Origin: Bufo bufo
Lineage: Eukaryota > Chordata > Amphibia > Anura > Bufonidae
DNA: 64,000 nucleotides
Reading direction: 5' to 3'
Assembly (NCBI RefSeq): GCF_905171765.1
Contig: NC_053392.1
Coordinates: forward strand, 400,203,899 to 400,267,898
The notes beneath the pieces were generated by a model. The model was given only the letters and a program-made list of their open reading frames with translations, had not been told where the DNA came from and made no database searches. Both the position numbers and the translations under genes were made by a program. Positions within the stretch are counted from its first letter, which is position 1, and each line of letters starts with the position of its first letter. This document shows positions 1 to 10,585 of this stretch, piece by piece.

Positions 1-101
1 TCACCATCCGTTTGGACTTTTGCTTTACAGCTTTATTTTCAATAAAGCCTTCTTATTTTCACTTATCTCTTGTTGTACGTCTGGTTCATGGTTCCGTGAC
101 A
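1..101 (+). repeat. 5' LTR of gypsy A, 3' portion only
   Basis: Matches 4848-4948 base for base as far as I can see. It contains the AATAAA polyadenylation signal at 41-46 and ends in CCGTGACA, so it is the end of R plus U5. The rest of the LTR is cut off by the window edge. Confidence 0.93.
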
Positions 102-103
102 TT

Positions 104-113
104 AGGACCAAGC
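104..113 (+). promoter_or_regulatory. Putative self-priming primer-binding site of gypsy A
   Basis: AGGACCAAGC begins 2 nt after the LTR. It is the exact reverse complement of GCTTGGTCCT at 4622-4631 in the LTR, 32 bp downstream of the TATA box, where transcription should start. It resembles no tRNA 3' end that I recognise. In Tf1-type chromoviruses the mRNA 5' end primes its own minus strand, and this arrangement fits that mechanism. Confidence 0.75.
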
Positions 114-114
114 C

Positions 115-3100
115 ATGAATTCTGACGGTACAGGCCCATCCTCACTACCCACGCTGGTTGCCAGACTTGATCAGCAGGATCACCTGTTGGGTCGGTTCGC
201 TGTGGCGTTGCAAACCCTGCTTGAACGCACGGCTCATTTCGCTCCCGTTGCCGATGGGTCGGTTGTCGCTCCTGGGCTCGCTCCTACTGCCGCTCCGGTT
301 GTTGCGCCAGAGTCTACCCCGACACCTGTTGTTGCGCCTGCGGTGTTTCGGGGTATGACCGGTTCTGCCCCTCTTCCACAGCGCTTTGGGGGAGAGCCAA
401 CTCAGTGCCGAGGTTTCCTTAACCAGGTGGGCATTTATTTCGAGTTGCTGCCACATGCCTTTCCTACTGAGAGATCAAAGGTGGGCTTCTTGATCTCGCT
501 GCTCTCGGACAAGGCCTTGGCCTGGGCCAGCCCTTTATGGGAGAACAACAATCCGGTGGTTGCCGAGTTTTCCGGTTTTGTTGCTTCTCTTCGGAAGGTA
601 TTCGATGTGCCGGCTCGTGCTGCCTCTGCTGCGAAGCTCCTTATGTCCATCAGACAGGGTTCACGATCCGTAGCTGAATACGCCATTGAGTTTCGTACCC
701 TGGCAGCAGAGGTGGGCTGGAATAATGAGGCTCTGGTTGCTGCTTTCTCTCATGGTCTCTCGGATGCCTTGAAGGATGAGGTTGCAGCTAAGGACCTACC
801 AGTTGAGCTCGAGTCTCTTATTTCTTTCCTGATTTTGATTGACACCAGATTCAGGGAGAGACCTTCCTTTAAGGAGAACCTGCGGAGGTCTTCTAACAGA
901 TTGGTGCCTACGTTTGCTGTCCCACCCGTGCCTCCCTCTCCTCCCACGCCTCCTGGGGATGACTTGTCTGGGGGTGAACCCATGCAGCTGGGGTTTGCTC
1001 GCCTGTCCGAGGGGGAGAGGGCACTCCGGAGACGCGAGGGCCGATGCATGTACTGTGGTCTCGGTGGGCATTTTCGGTTGGCATGTCCGAACCGTCCGGG
1101 AAACGCTCGTACCCTGAGATCCTGTCGGGGGCAGATCTTGGGTGGAGTCTCCTCATCCCCGGTTTCCCGTGTTGACAAACCACTGATCACTGTTGTCCTC
1201 TCCTGGGTCGGGGGCTCGGTGACGACCCAGGCGTTGGTGGACTCTGGTGCTGGTGGTTTGTTCATTGATAGTGTGTTCGCTGCCGCCAATTCCATTCCTC
1301 TGCAGGCTCGAGGTTCCCCACTGGCTCTTGAGGCGATAGACGGCAGACCCCTTCTGCCGCCACACGTGACTCATGAGACCCTTCCAGTGGGGATAGCCAT
1401 TGGTGCCGTTCACAGAGAGTTGGTCTGCCTCCAGGTTATTTCGTCTCCACACTACTCGGTGGTCTTGGGGTACCCCTGGCTCCAGAAGCATAATCCGACT
1501 TTCGATTGGAGATCGGTCGAGATCCTCTCGTGGTCACCGCAGTGTGGGGCTAGTTGCATCCATGGGTCTGTCAAGTTGCTGTGTACTTCCTCTGACTCTC
1601 TGTTGCCTCCTGAATACGAGGAGTACCGGGATGTATTCGATAAGGTGCGCGCGGTTGCCCTACCTCCGCACCGCCCATACGATTGTGCCATAGAGTTACA
1701 ATCTGGTGCCGTTCCTCCTCGTGGCAAAGTCTATCCACTGTCGGTAGCGGAGAATGAGGCCATGGAGGAGTACGTGAGGGAGGCGCTTTCACGCGGACAC
1801 ATTCGCAAATCTTCGTCCCCGGCAGGGGCTGGATTTTTCTTTGTGAAAAAGAAGGGCGGTGAGTTGAGGCCTTGCATCGATTACAGGGGTCTCAATCGCA
1901 TCACGATCAAGAACGCTTACCCGATACCCTTGATTTCCGAGCTGTTCGATCGCCTTAAAGGGGCCACGGTCTTTACCAAACTCGACCTGAGGGCGGCATA
2001 TAACCTGGTAAGGATCAAGGCGGGCGATGAGTGGAAGACCGCGTTTAACACCAGGACCGGTCATTACGAATCCTTGGTTATGCCCTTTGGGTTGTGCAAT
2101 GCGCCCGCAGTCTTTCAGGAATTCATCAACGATGTTTTCCGTGACCTGTTGCAGCAGTGTGTGGTAGTCTATTTGGATGACATCTTGGTATATTCTGAAT
2201 CCATGGAGGCCCACATTCTGGATGTCAGACGAGTGTTGCAACGGTTACGAGAGAACAAGCTGTTCGGTAAGCTTGAGAAATGCGAATTTCACCGATCCCA
2301 GGTAACCTTCTTAGGTTACATCATTTCCGCTGAGGGGTTCTCCATGGATCCTGAGAAGGTTTCGGCTGTCTTACAGTGGCCCCAGCCCAGTGGTCTTCGT
2401 TCCCTGCAGCGCTTTTTGGGCTTCGCCAATTATTATCGGAAGTTCATCAGGGACTTTTCCATGCTGGCCAAGCCTCTCACGGATCTGACCAGGAAGGGCA
2501 GTAATTCCCAGGTCTGGCCGCTCGAGGCCATCCGAGCTTTTGAGGCCCTAAAGTCCGCCTTTGTGTCGGCTCCGATTCTGTCGCATCCCAACCCTGGGTT
2601 GCCCTTTGTCCTCGAGGTGGACGCGTCTGAGACGGGAGTAGGCGCCCTTCTGTCTCAGCGTAGAACACCAGAGGGTCCTCTGCTTCCTTGTGGGTTTTAC
2701 TCCCGGAAACTGTCTTCCGCGGAGTGCAACTATCAGATTGGTGACAGGGAGTTATTGGCCATCGTGCAGGCCCTTAAAGAATGGAGGCACTTGCTCGAGG
2801 GTTCGGTGGTTCCGGTTCTCATCCTGACGGACCACAAGAATCTGACCTACCTTTCTGAGGCCAAGAGATTGACACCACGTCAGGCCAGATGGGCTCTGTT
2901 CTTGTCTCGTTTTAATTACGTGGTCTCCTACCTACCCGGTTCCAAGAACATCAGGGCGGATGCCTTATCACGGCAGTACTCCGAGCTGTCCAGGGAGGAG
3001 TCGATTCCGACTTCGGTCATACCTCCGAATCAGATCCTGGCCGCCATTCGCACCAGCCTGACCTCTCCCCTGGGTGAGCAGATTTTGGCGGCTCAATCTG

Positions 3101-4446
3101 GTGCTCCCTCTGGGAGACCCAACGGCAGATGTTTTGTGCCTGAGGAGTTGCGCACTCGGTTGTTGCGAACCTACCATAACTCCAAGACCGCGGGGCATCC
3201 TGGAAAGAATCAGCTGTCCTGGGCTGTTTCACGTCTGTTCTGGTGGCCTTCCCTACGTTCCGACATCGCCGCATATGTAGCGGCATGCTCCGTTTGTGCC
3301 CAGAGTAAGTCCCCTCGGCACCTTCCGTTGGGCCTTCTGCAACCCATAGCCACCGGGGAGCGCCCATGGTCACACCTGGGGATGGATTTCATTGTGGACC
3401 TCCCTGCATCCCGAGGCCATACGGTCATTCTCATGATTGTGGATCGGTTTTCCAAAATGTGCCACTGTGTTCCTCTCAAGAAGTTACCCTCTGCACAAGA
3501 GTTGGCCACGATTTTTGCCAGGGAGGTCTTCCGGTTGCACGGTTTGCCTAAGGAGATTGTGTCGGATCGGGGGAGTCAGTTTGTGTCCAGGTTCTGGCGC
3601 GCCTTTTGCTCCCAGTTGGGGATTCATCTCTCCTTCTCCTCGGCCTACCACCCTCAGTCCAATGGGGCCGCAGAACGATCCAATCAGGCCTTGGAGCAAT
3701 TCCTTCGTTGCTATGTCTCCGATCACCAAGACAATTGGGTTGACCTCCTGCCTTGGGCTGAGTTTGCCAGGAACACGGCGGTGAACTCTTCCTCTGGGAC
3801 GTCTCCCTTCATGGCCAATTATGGGTTCCAACCTGCCGTGTTACCGGAGGTATTCTCTCCCCAGGATATTCCGGCTGTGGAGGATCACCTTTCCGTCCTA
3901 CGTGCTTCTTGGGTACAGATCCAGAAGTCCCTTGAGGTCTCTGCGCAGCGCCAGAGACTCCAGGCTGATCGCAGACGAGCGCCTGCTCCTTCCTACCAGG
4001 TCGGAGACCGTGTATGGTTGTCCACCCGCAACCTCAACCTTCGAGTGCCCACTCCCAAGCTGGCGCCTCGCTTTGTTGGTCCCTTCCGAGTGCTTCGCAG
4101 GGTAAACCCGGTAGCCTATGCCCTTGCGCTTCCTCCTGGCATGCGGATCTTCAACGTGTTTCATGTCTCCCTGTTGAAGCCACTGGTGTGTAATCGTTTC
4201 ACTTCCTCGGTTCCTCGGCCTCGTCCGGTCCAAGTGGGCAATCGTGAGGAATATGAGGTGAGCAATATCCTGGACTCACGCCTGGTCCGCGGTCGGTTGC
4301 AGTTTTTGGTCCATTGGCGTGGTTATGGTCCAGAGGAGCGTTCCTGGGTTCCCTCCGCAGATGTCCATGCTCCTGCCTTGCTCCGAGCCTTCCACGCACG
4401 CTTCCCTCAGAAACCGTTTTGTGCTCCGCGGAGGAGGGGCCCTTGA
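115..4446 (+). CDS. gag-pol polyprotein of gypsy chromovirus A
   Basis: One open frame of 1443 codons makes structural and enzymatic proteins together, as in Tf1. Domains in order: Gag capsid about residues 88-250; CCHC zinc knuckle C311 to C324; aspartic protease with D376-S-G; reverse transcriptase with YLDD at 686-689; RNase H from D836; integrase zinc domain from about H1028; integrase catalytic D1091, D1151 and E1187 (35 residues between the last two); chromodomain about 1378-1430, expected to steer integration to marked chromatin. The ATG at 115 is used because it is the first after the primer site, only 13 nt past the LTR. No stop, frameshift or missing catalytic residue is visible, so the copy could be competent. 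That is inference only. Confidence 0.95.
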   Translation: MNSDGTGPSSLPTLVARLDQQDHLLGRFAVALQTLLERTAHFAPVADGSVVAPGLAPTAAPVVAPESTPTPVVAPAVFRGMTGSAPLPQRFGGEPTQCRGFLNQVGIYFELLPHAFPTERSKVGFLISLLSDKALAWASPLWENNNPVVAEFSGFVASLRKVFDVPARAASAAKLLMSIRQGSRSVAEYAIEFRTLAAEVGWNNEALVAAFSHGLSDALKDEVAAKDLPVELESLISFLILIDTRFRERPSFKENLRRSSNRLVPTFAVPPVPPSPPTPPGDDLSGGEPMQLGFARLSEGERALRRREGRCMYCGLGGHFRLACPNRPGNARTLRSCRGQILGGVSSSPVSRVDKPLITVVLSWVGGSVTTQALVDSGAGGLFIDSVFAAANSIPLQARGSPLALEAIDGRPLLPPHVTHETLPVGIAIGAVHRELVCLQVISSPHYSVVLGYPWLQKHNPTFDWRSVEILSWSPQCGASCIHGSVKLLCTSSDSLLPPEYEEYRDVFDKVRAVALPPHRPYDCAIELQSGAVPPRGKVYPLSVAENEAMEEYVREALSRGHIRKSSSPAGAGFFFVKKKGGELRPCIDYRGLNRITIKNAYPIPLISELFDRLKGATVFTKLDLRAAYNLVRIKAGDEWKTAFNTRTGHYESLVMPFGLCNAPAVFQEFINDVFRDLLQQCVVVYLDDILVYSESMEAHILDVRRVLQRLRENKLFGKLEKCEFHRSQVTFLGYIISAEGFSMDPEKVSAVLQWPQPSGLRSLQRFLGFANYYRKFIRDFSMLAKPLTDLTRKGSNSQVWPLEAIRAFEALKSAFVSAPILSHPNPGLPFVLEVDASETGVGALLSQRRTPEGPLLPCGFYSRKLSSAECNYQIGDRELLAIVQALKEWRHLLEGSVVPVLILTDHKNLTYLSEAKRLTPRQARWALFLSRFNYVVSYLPGSKNIRADALSRQYSELSREESIPTSVIPPNQILAAIRTSLTSPLGEQILAAQSGAPSGRPNGRCFVPEELRTRLLRTYHNSKTAGHPGKNQLSWAVSRLFWWPSLRSDIAAYVAACSVCAQSKSPRHLPLGLLQPIATGERPWSHLGMDFIVDLPASRGHTVILMIVDRFSKMCHCVPLKKLPSAQELATIFAREVFRLHGLPKEIVSDRGSQFVSRFWRAFCSQLGIHLSFSSAYHPQSNGAAERSNQALEQFLRCYVSDHQDNWVDLLPWAEFARNTAVNSSSGTSPFMANYGFQPAVLPEVFSPQDIPAVEDHLSVLRASWVQIQKSLEVSAQRQRLQADRRRAPAPSYQVGDRVWLSTRNLNLRVPTPKLAPRFVGPFRVLRRVNPVAYALALPPGMRIFNVFHVSLLKPLVCNRFTSSVPRPRPVQVGNREEYEVSNILDSRLVRGRLQFLVHWRGYGPEERSWVPSADVHAPALLRAFHARFPQKPFCAPRRRGP

Positions 4447-4457
4447 GGGGGAGGTAC
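4445..4457 (+). other. Polypurine tract of gypsy A
   Basis: GAGGGGGAGG followed by TAC lies directly upstream of the 3' LTR start TGTCATGG. It begins just before the gag-pol stop codon. It should prime plus-strand DNA synthesis. Confidence 0.85.
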
Positions 4458-4589
4458 TGTCATGGTCTTACCTGCTTTCTGCTCTCCTTCGTTTGACATG
4501 TGCTGGCGGCCATCTTGGTTTCTGGGTGTCTTGTAGCCTTCCACCCTGCGGCTCCTCCTTCCCCTGGGAGGAGCTGGATGCCTAGCTCA

Positions 4590-4597
4590 TATATATA
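4590..4597 (+). promoter_or_regulatory. TATA box in the gypsy A LTR
   Basis: TATATATA in U3. The sequence complementary to the primer site starts 32 bp downstream, the usual TATA-to-start spacing. Confidence 0.7.
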
Positions 4598-4668
4598 GGA
4601 GGTCTGTGGCTTCAGTTCCTTGCTTGGTCCTCTTGTGTTCACATGCTTCTAAGACTGCTGCTGCTTCT

Positions 4669-4830
4669 GGTTCCTGATCCTGGCTTCGTCTGACTACCCT
4701 GCTGGTTCCTGATCCTGGCTTCGTCTGACTACCCTGCTGGTTCCTGATCCTGGCTTCGTCTGACTACCCTGCTGGTTCCTGATCCTGGCTTCGTCTGACT
4801 ACCCTTCTGGTTCCTGACCTCTGGCTTCGC
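4669..4830 (+). repeat. 35-bp tandem repeat inside the LTR
   Basis: Four nearly identical 35-bp units start at 4669, 4704, 4739 and 4774, followed by a diverged partial unit from 4809. Each unit begins GGTTCCTGATCCTGGCTTCG. The array lies in R, downstream of the predicted start, so it would be transcribed. Confidence 0.9.
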
Positions 4831-5576
4831 AAAGACTCTGCTCGGTTTCACCATCCGTTTGGACTTTTGCTTTACAGCTTTATTTTCAATAAAGCCTTCT
4901 TATTTTCACTTATCTCTTGTTGTACGTCTGGTTCATGGTTCCGTGACAGTGGGCGAGCCGGCGGGAGATTCAAATGTTGCCAGCGCTCCTCTCCTCCTCC
5001 TTTTGTGTCCCGGAGCGGAGGAGAGAGGAGCGCTGCTGTGCACGTCGTCGGATCTGAGCCAGCATCACCCCATCTGTGCCCCAGCACCCATCCTTGCCCC
5101 CAGGACCCGATCTGTGCCCCAGCACCCCCCATCTGATCAGCAGGTAATTAAGGAAAGTCTAGGGAAAGGTTGGGCTAGGCAGGGATAATAAAGGGAAAGT
5201 TAGTGTGAAAAAAAGTTTTATTGCATCACTCTAGATAGGGTGTCTGGGGTCGCTTGCCCCCCTGCTCCCCCTCCCCCCCACAACTTTTTTTGGGCGCAGG
5301 CATTTTATTTATTTTTTTGTGCGTACGCTGACTGTGGACAGCACTCTTAGCATCCGGCCACTGTTAGCGCATCGCACACCCCACCGCTGATCAACTTCGG
5401 ACGGTTGATCAGCGGTTTTGAATTTTTTTTACATTTTTTTTCAAATTTTCCCCTTTTTTTAAGTCTTTTTTTTTTTCTGTTAGTTTTAGGGATAAGTACG
5501 CGAACACCCGTGCCCCCACACACACGCACACTGAATAAAGATTTACACGCACACACACGCAGACACACACTCCCGT

Positions 5577-7346
5577 ATGGCCCGCCGGATGTTCTCGGCC
5601 GAGGAGGCATACGCCCTACTTGCCTCTGAGTCTGAGAGTCCTAGTGAGGACGAGTATGACCCCACTTTCCTGTTGTCATCCGCGTCCTCCTCATCATCTA
5701 GCGATGATGATGAGCCCCCAAGGCGGCGGAGACGCCGCCAGGGCGAGCAAGGGGACCGCCATGCTAGGGACCCTGTGGCCCACCCTAGTACGAGCAGCTC
5801 TGGGGCTTGTACTAGTTTTCCAGCCCACCAGTTAAATCCACCAGAGCCCCCTGCCGGTGAACTTGTCTGGTGTACCCCAGAGCGATTTGAGCCCGTGATT
5901 CCTGAGTTTGTAGGCCAATCAGGAATCCAGATTTCCACAGTGGGCTTCACTGAATATGACTTTTTTAGTCTTTTTTTAAGTGACCAACTGGTAAATCTAA
6001 TGGTGGAGCAAACAAACCTGTACGCCCAACAGTTTGTGGCTTAACACCCGGGCTAGGCCCGGTGGCTGGACCCCGGTCAGTGCAGCTGAGATGATGACAT
6101 TTTGGGGCCTCGTGCTGCACATAGGCCTAGTCAAGAAACCTAGCGTCAGGCATTACTGGAGTGGGGACGTCCTCTACCAGACCCCACTTTACAGTACAGC
6201 CATGACACATACCCGGTTTGAGGCCACCCGGAAATGCCTGCATTATTCAGATAATGCAGCATGTCCCCCCCAAGGTGATCCTGCCTATGACCGCCTGTAC
6301 AAAATCAGGCCGGTCATCGATCACTTTGGGGCCAAATTTGTACAGGCCTATGTACCTGGAAGGGAGGTCACGGTTGATGAGTCTCTCATTGCGTTCAAGG
6401 GGAAACTCATTTTCCGCCAGTATGTTCCCTCAAAGCGGGCGAGGTATGGCGTGAAGCTGTACAAACTTTGTGAGAGTACCTCAGGGTACACTTACAAGTT
6501 TCGTGTGTACGAGGGGCGAGATTCCCGTATTCAACCCCCACTCTGGGTGTTAGCGGAAGACTTGTGTGGGACCTTATGCACCCACTGCTAGATAAGGGTT
6601 ATCACCTGTACGTGGATAACTTTTATACTAGTATCCCCTTGTTCCAGTCCCTAGCCACCAGATCCACAAACGCTTGTGGGACCGTGCGGAAAAATCAATG
6701 CGGCCTCCTTGCCCACCCCCTCCAGGTACCTATCCCCAGGGGTGAGACCCGTGCCCTTACCAGTGAAAACCTGTTGCTAGTCAGATATAAGGACAAGAGG
6801 GATGTCCTTGTACTGTCCACAATTCATGGTAACGGCATCATCCCTGTCCCTGTGCGAGGTACCGCGGAAACGGTCCTCAAGCCCAAATGTATCGTCGACT
6901 ACAATCGGTATATGGGAAGAGTTGATCTCTCTGATCAAGTCCTCAAGCCATATAATGCCATGCGCAAAACCCAGGCATGGTACAAAAAAGTTGCGGTCTA
7001 CTTGGTGCAGGTTGTCTTGTACAACTCTTTTGTGCTGTCCCGGAGCGCTAGCAACACAGGGACATTCCTTCAATTCTATGAGGCAGTCCTCAAGGCCCTG
7101 ATCTTTTCGGACCTGGAAAGAGCAGGCCGGAGTACCTCTGGAGGCACCCGGATCATCCCTGGCCAACACTTTCCAGGTGTGGTCCCCCATACTGGAAAGA
7201 AGGGACGAACTCAAAAAAAGTGCAGAGTGTGTCGCAGGAGGGGGATACGGAAGGACACCACTACTCAGTGCGACACGTGCCCCGATCATCCGGGCCTCTG
7301 CATTGACGGTTGCTTCAGGGAGTACCACACTTCCATGGAGTACTAA
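5577..7346 (+). pseudogene. piggyBac-family transposase, two frameshifts and a stop
   Basis: Three overlapping frames together cover a whole transposase. The N-terminal part (5577-6044) starts at an ATG with an acidic, serine-rich leader and ends in TAA at 6042-6044, followed by a frameshift near 6045-6055. The middle part (to about 6545) holds the first catalytic Asp in VTVDES (6376). A second frameshift lies in a C run near 6535-6541. The last part holds the other two acidic residues, in YVDNFY (6615) and GRVDLSDQ (6924). It ends with the cysteine-rich zinc domain typical of piggyBac C-termini (from KCRVC to CFREYH). All three Asp codons survive, so inactivation looks recent. DDE/D cut-and-paste at TTAA is the family function. 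Confidence 0.93.
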
Positions 7347-7379
7347 ATTTATATCCCAATTTAGCCACTGACAATCGGA

Positions 7380-8280
7380 TAAAAAAAACTGGTTCTCAGA
7401 CTTGAGACACCAAAAAAAATTGTAAAAACAAAAATAATTTAAAAAAAAGTATACAAATTAGGTATCGCCGCATCGGTAATAATCTCCTCTATAAAAATAC
7501 CCCATGACCTAAACCCCCAGATTAACACAGTCCAAAAAATAAAAAATAAAAACGTCCAAAAAAAGAACTTTTTTTGTCACCTTACATAACAAAAAGTTTA
7601 ATAGCAAGCGATCAAAAAGTCATATAGCCCCCAAAATAGTGCCAATAAAACCATCCCTTTTATCCCGCAGAAAATGAGCCCCTACATAAGATAATCGGCT
7701 AAAAAACTAAAATAAAAAATGACTCTTAGACTTTAGAGATACAAAAAAAAAATTTGTATCAAAAAGGATAATATAGTCTAAAACCTAAATAATTGTAAAA
7801 AAGTAGACTTATTAGGTATCACCGCGTTCGTAAGAATCTCCTCTATAAAAATACCCCATGACCTAACCCCCCAGATTAACACGGTCCAAAAAAAAACAAA
7901 AACGGTGCAAAAAAAGAACTTTTTTGTCACCTTACATAACAAAAAGTTTAATAGCAAGTGATCAAAAAGTCATATAGCCCCCAAAATAGTGCCAATAAAA
8001 CCGTCCTCTCATCCCGCAATAAATGAGCCCCTACATAAGATAATCGGCTAAAAAAATAAAATAAAAAATGACTCTTAGACTTTAGAGATACAAAAAAAAA
8101 TTTGGGGGATAATATAGTCTAAAACCTAAATAATTGCAAAAAAGTAGACTTATTAGGTATCGCCGCGTCCGTAAGAATCTCCTCTATAAAAATACCCCAT
8201 GACCGAACCCCCCAGATTAACACGGTAAAAAATAAAAAAACGGTGCCAAAACAGCTATTTTTAGCACTTTTCCATTTCAA
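7380..8280. repeat. Tandem repeat block, three units of about 330-350 bp
   Basis: Non-coding, AT-rich. Landmark phrases such as CTCTTAGACTTTAGAGATAC and CTCCTCTATAAAAATACCCC recur with spacing of about 329 then 349 bp (landmarks at about 7392, 7721 and 8070). The inverted form appears in the fold-back element at 29250-30000. Confidence 0.85.
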
Positions 8281-8689
8281 TCCGTTTTTTCCGGTAACAA
8301 AACAAGGGTTAACAACCAAATACAACTTAATATTTATTACCCTGATACTGCAGTTCACAGAAACGCCACATTTGTGGTCATAAACTGCTGTATCACTAAA
8401 AGGCAGGGCGCAAAAGGAAAGGACCGACATGGTTTCTGGAAGGCCAATTTTGATGGCCTTTTTTATTGACACCATGTCCCTTTTGAAGCCCCCCTGATGC
8501 ACCCCTAGAGTAGAAACTCCCTAAAAGTGACCCCATCTAAGAAACTACACCCCTCAAGGTATTCAAAACTGATTTTACAAACTGTATTAACCCTTTAGGT
8601 GTTCCTCAACAGTTAATGGCAAATGGAGATGAAATTTCAAAATTTCAATTTTTGGTAACCTTACCTCACAAAAATTTCATATAATGCAA

Positions 8690-9900
8690 CCAAAAATCAT
8701 ATGTACCCTAAAAATAGTCCCAACAAAACCGCCACCTTATCCCGTAGTTTCCAAAATGGGGTCACTTTTAGGGCGTTTCTACTCCAGGGGTGCATCAGGG
8801 GGGTTGAAACAGGACAGCCCTCCAAAAAATAAATCAGCCCTCCAAAAACCATATGGCGCTCCTTTCCCTCTACGCCCCGCCGTGTACTGTACAGTAGTGT
8901 ACGACCACATATGGGGTGTTTCTGTAAACGGCAGAGTCAGGGCAATAAAGATACAGTCTTGTTTGGCTGTTAACCCTTGCTTTGTTAGTGGAAAAAATGG
9001 GTTAAAATGGAAAATTTGGCAAAAAAATTAAATTCTCAAATTTCATCCCCATTTGCCAATAACTCTTGTGCAACACCTAAAGGGTTAACAAAGTTCGTAA
9101 AATCAGTTTTGAATACCTTGAGGGGTGTAGTTTCTTATATGGGGTCACTTTTATGGAGTTTCTACTCTAGGGGTGCATCAGGGGGGCTTCAAATGGGACA
9201 TGGTGTAAATAAACTAGTCCAGCAAAATCTGCCTTCCAAAAACCATATGGTGCACCTTTCCCTCTATGCCCTACTGTGTGCCCGTACAGTAGTTTATGGC
9301 CAAATATGGTGTGTTTCTGTAAACGGAAGAGTCAGGGCAATAAAGATACAGTCTTGTTTGGCTGTTAACCCTTGCTTTGTTAGTGGAAAAAATGGGATAA
9401 AATGGAAAATGTTGCAAAAAAATGAAATTCTCAAATTTCATCCCCATTTGCCAATAACTCTTGTGCAACACCTAAAGGGTTAACAAAGTTCGTAAAATCA
9501 GTTTTGATTACCTTGAGGGGTGTAGTTTCTTATATGGGATTACTTTTATGGAGTTTCTACTCTAGGGGTGCATCAGGGGGGCTTCAAATGGGACATGGTG
9601 TAAATAAACCAGTCCAGCAAAATCTGCCTTCCAAAAACCATATGGCGCACCTTTCCCTCTACGCCCTACTGTGTGCCCGTACAGTAGTTTACGGCCACAT
9701 ATGGGGTGTTTCTGCAAACTACAGAATCGGGACAATAAATATTGAGTTTTGTTTGGCTGTTAACCCTTGCTTAGTTACTGGAAAAAATAGATTAAAATGG
9801 AAAATTTGCCAAAAAATCTAAATTCTGAAATGTTATCTCCATTTGCCATAAACTCTTGTGGAACACCTAAAGGGTTAACGATGTTTGTAAAATCAGTTTT
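8690..9900. repeat. Tandem repeat block, units of about 383-395 bp
   Basis: The phrase GGGGTGCATCAGGGGGG recurs at 8787, 9170 and 9565, and the intervening sequence is repeated almost throughout. Frames read in this block are by-products of the repeat, not genes. Relatives occur at 28680-29160, 31300-31900 and 61255-61747. Confidence 0.88.
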
Positions 9901-10585
9901 GAATAGCTTGAGGGGTGTAGTTTCTGGAATGGGGTGGTTTCTATTATATAAGCCTCACAAAGTGACTTCAGACCTGAACTGGTCCCTAAAAATTCAGTTT
10001 TTGAAAATTTGCTTCCAAACTTCTAAGCCTTGTAACATCCTCAAAATATTAAATTCCCAAAATGATCCAAACATAAAGTAGACAATTGGGGAATGTAAAG
10101 TAATAACTATTTTTGTAGGTATTACTATGTATTATAAAAGTAGAGAAATTAACACTTGGAAATTTGCAATTTTTTGACAAATTTTTGGTAAATTTGGTAT
10201 TTTTTTATAAATAAAAATTTATTTATTTTTACTTCATTTTACCAGTGTCATGAAGTACAATATGTGACGAAAAAACAATCTTAGAATGGCCTGGATAAGT
10301 CAAAGCGTTTTAAAGTTATCACCACTTAAAGTGACACTGGTCAGATTTGCAAAAAATGGCCTGGTCCTTAAGGTGAAATAAGGCTGTGTCCTTAAGGAGT
10401 TAAACATCTGCCCCTGATAAGGGACAATTTTTGTAAGCTTTGTAATATTAAAAGGAGTAATACATATGATGGTGCTGTGTGTTTTTAAATACGCTGTATG
10501 TTAGCGCCGTCAAATGTGCGATACCCATAGCTATGTATATCAGTGTCACTCAGACATCATTTACTATTGCTGTCATTGAGTTTAA

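Larger units (their letters stand above)
1..4948 (+). mobile_element. Ty3/gypsy LTR retrotransposon A (chromodomain-bearing, Tf1/sushi-like)
   Basis: Nearly complete element. The terminal 101 bp of the 5' LTR open the window and are repeated at 4848-4948. Between them lie a primer site, one gag-pol frame, a polypurine tract and the whole 3' LTR. The polyprotein ends in a chromodomain, which places it among chromoviruses. There is no env-like frame between integrase and the LTR. The intact frame suggests a young copy. The 5' target flank lies outside the window, so the target duplication (5 bp after the element: gtggg) cannot be checked. Confidence 0.95.
4458..4948 (+). repeat. 3' LTR of gypsy A (491 bp)
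   Basis: Begins TGTCATGG and ends CCGTGACA. It holds a TATA box (TATATATA, 4590-4597), a predicted transcript start near 4620, an array of 35-bp repeats and AATAAA at 4888-4893. Confidence 0.93.
4949..10399 (+). mobile_element. piggyBac-like DNA transposon 1 (left end interrupted)
   Basis: Carries a broken piggyBac transposase at 5577-7346. A 3 kb non-coding tail of tandem repeats follows, ending at a TTAA (10400-10403) with terminal sequence reading inward CTCCTTAAGGACACAGCC. TTAA is the piggyBac target. The left end is not visible. Gypsy A abuts 4949 and probably inserted into the 5' part. The leader at 5500-5576, with AATAAAGATTTACA before the ATG, recurs in piggyBac 2 at 49470-49513. Confidence 0.75.

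Noticed and set aside
4447..4458. An env gene that would make gypsy A an endogenous retrovirus
   Set aside because: The gag-pol stop is followed at once by the polypurine tract and LTR; there is no room for another gene.
145..4642. Many overlapping frames of 60-180 codons on both strands within gypsy A
   Set aside because: They are shadows of the 1443-codon polyprotein: no domains, and the main frame has full motif support.
4669..4830. Possible CRISPR-like array
   Set aside because: Units are contiguous direct repeats without unique spacers, inside an LTR of a eukaryotic genome.
8684..10081. Four similar plus-strand frames resembling a small repeated protein family
   Set aside because: They arise from 383-395 bp tandem non-coding repeats; similar frames in relatives are broken and no domain is visible.
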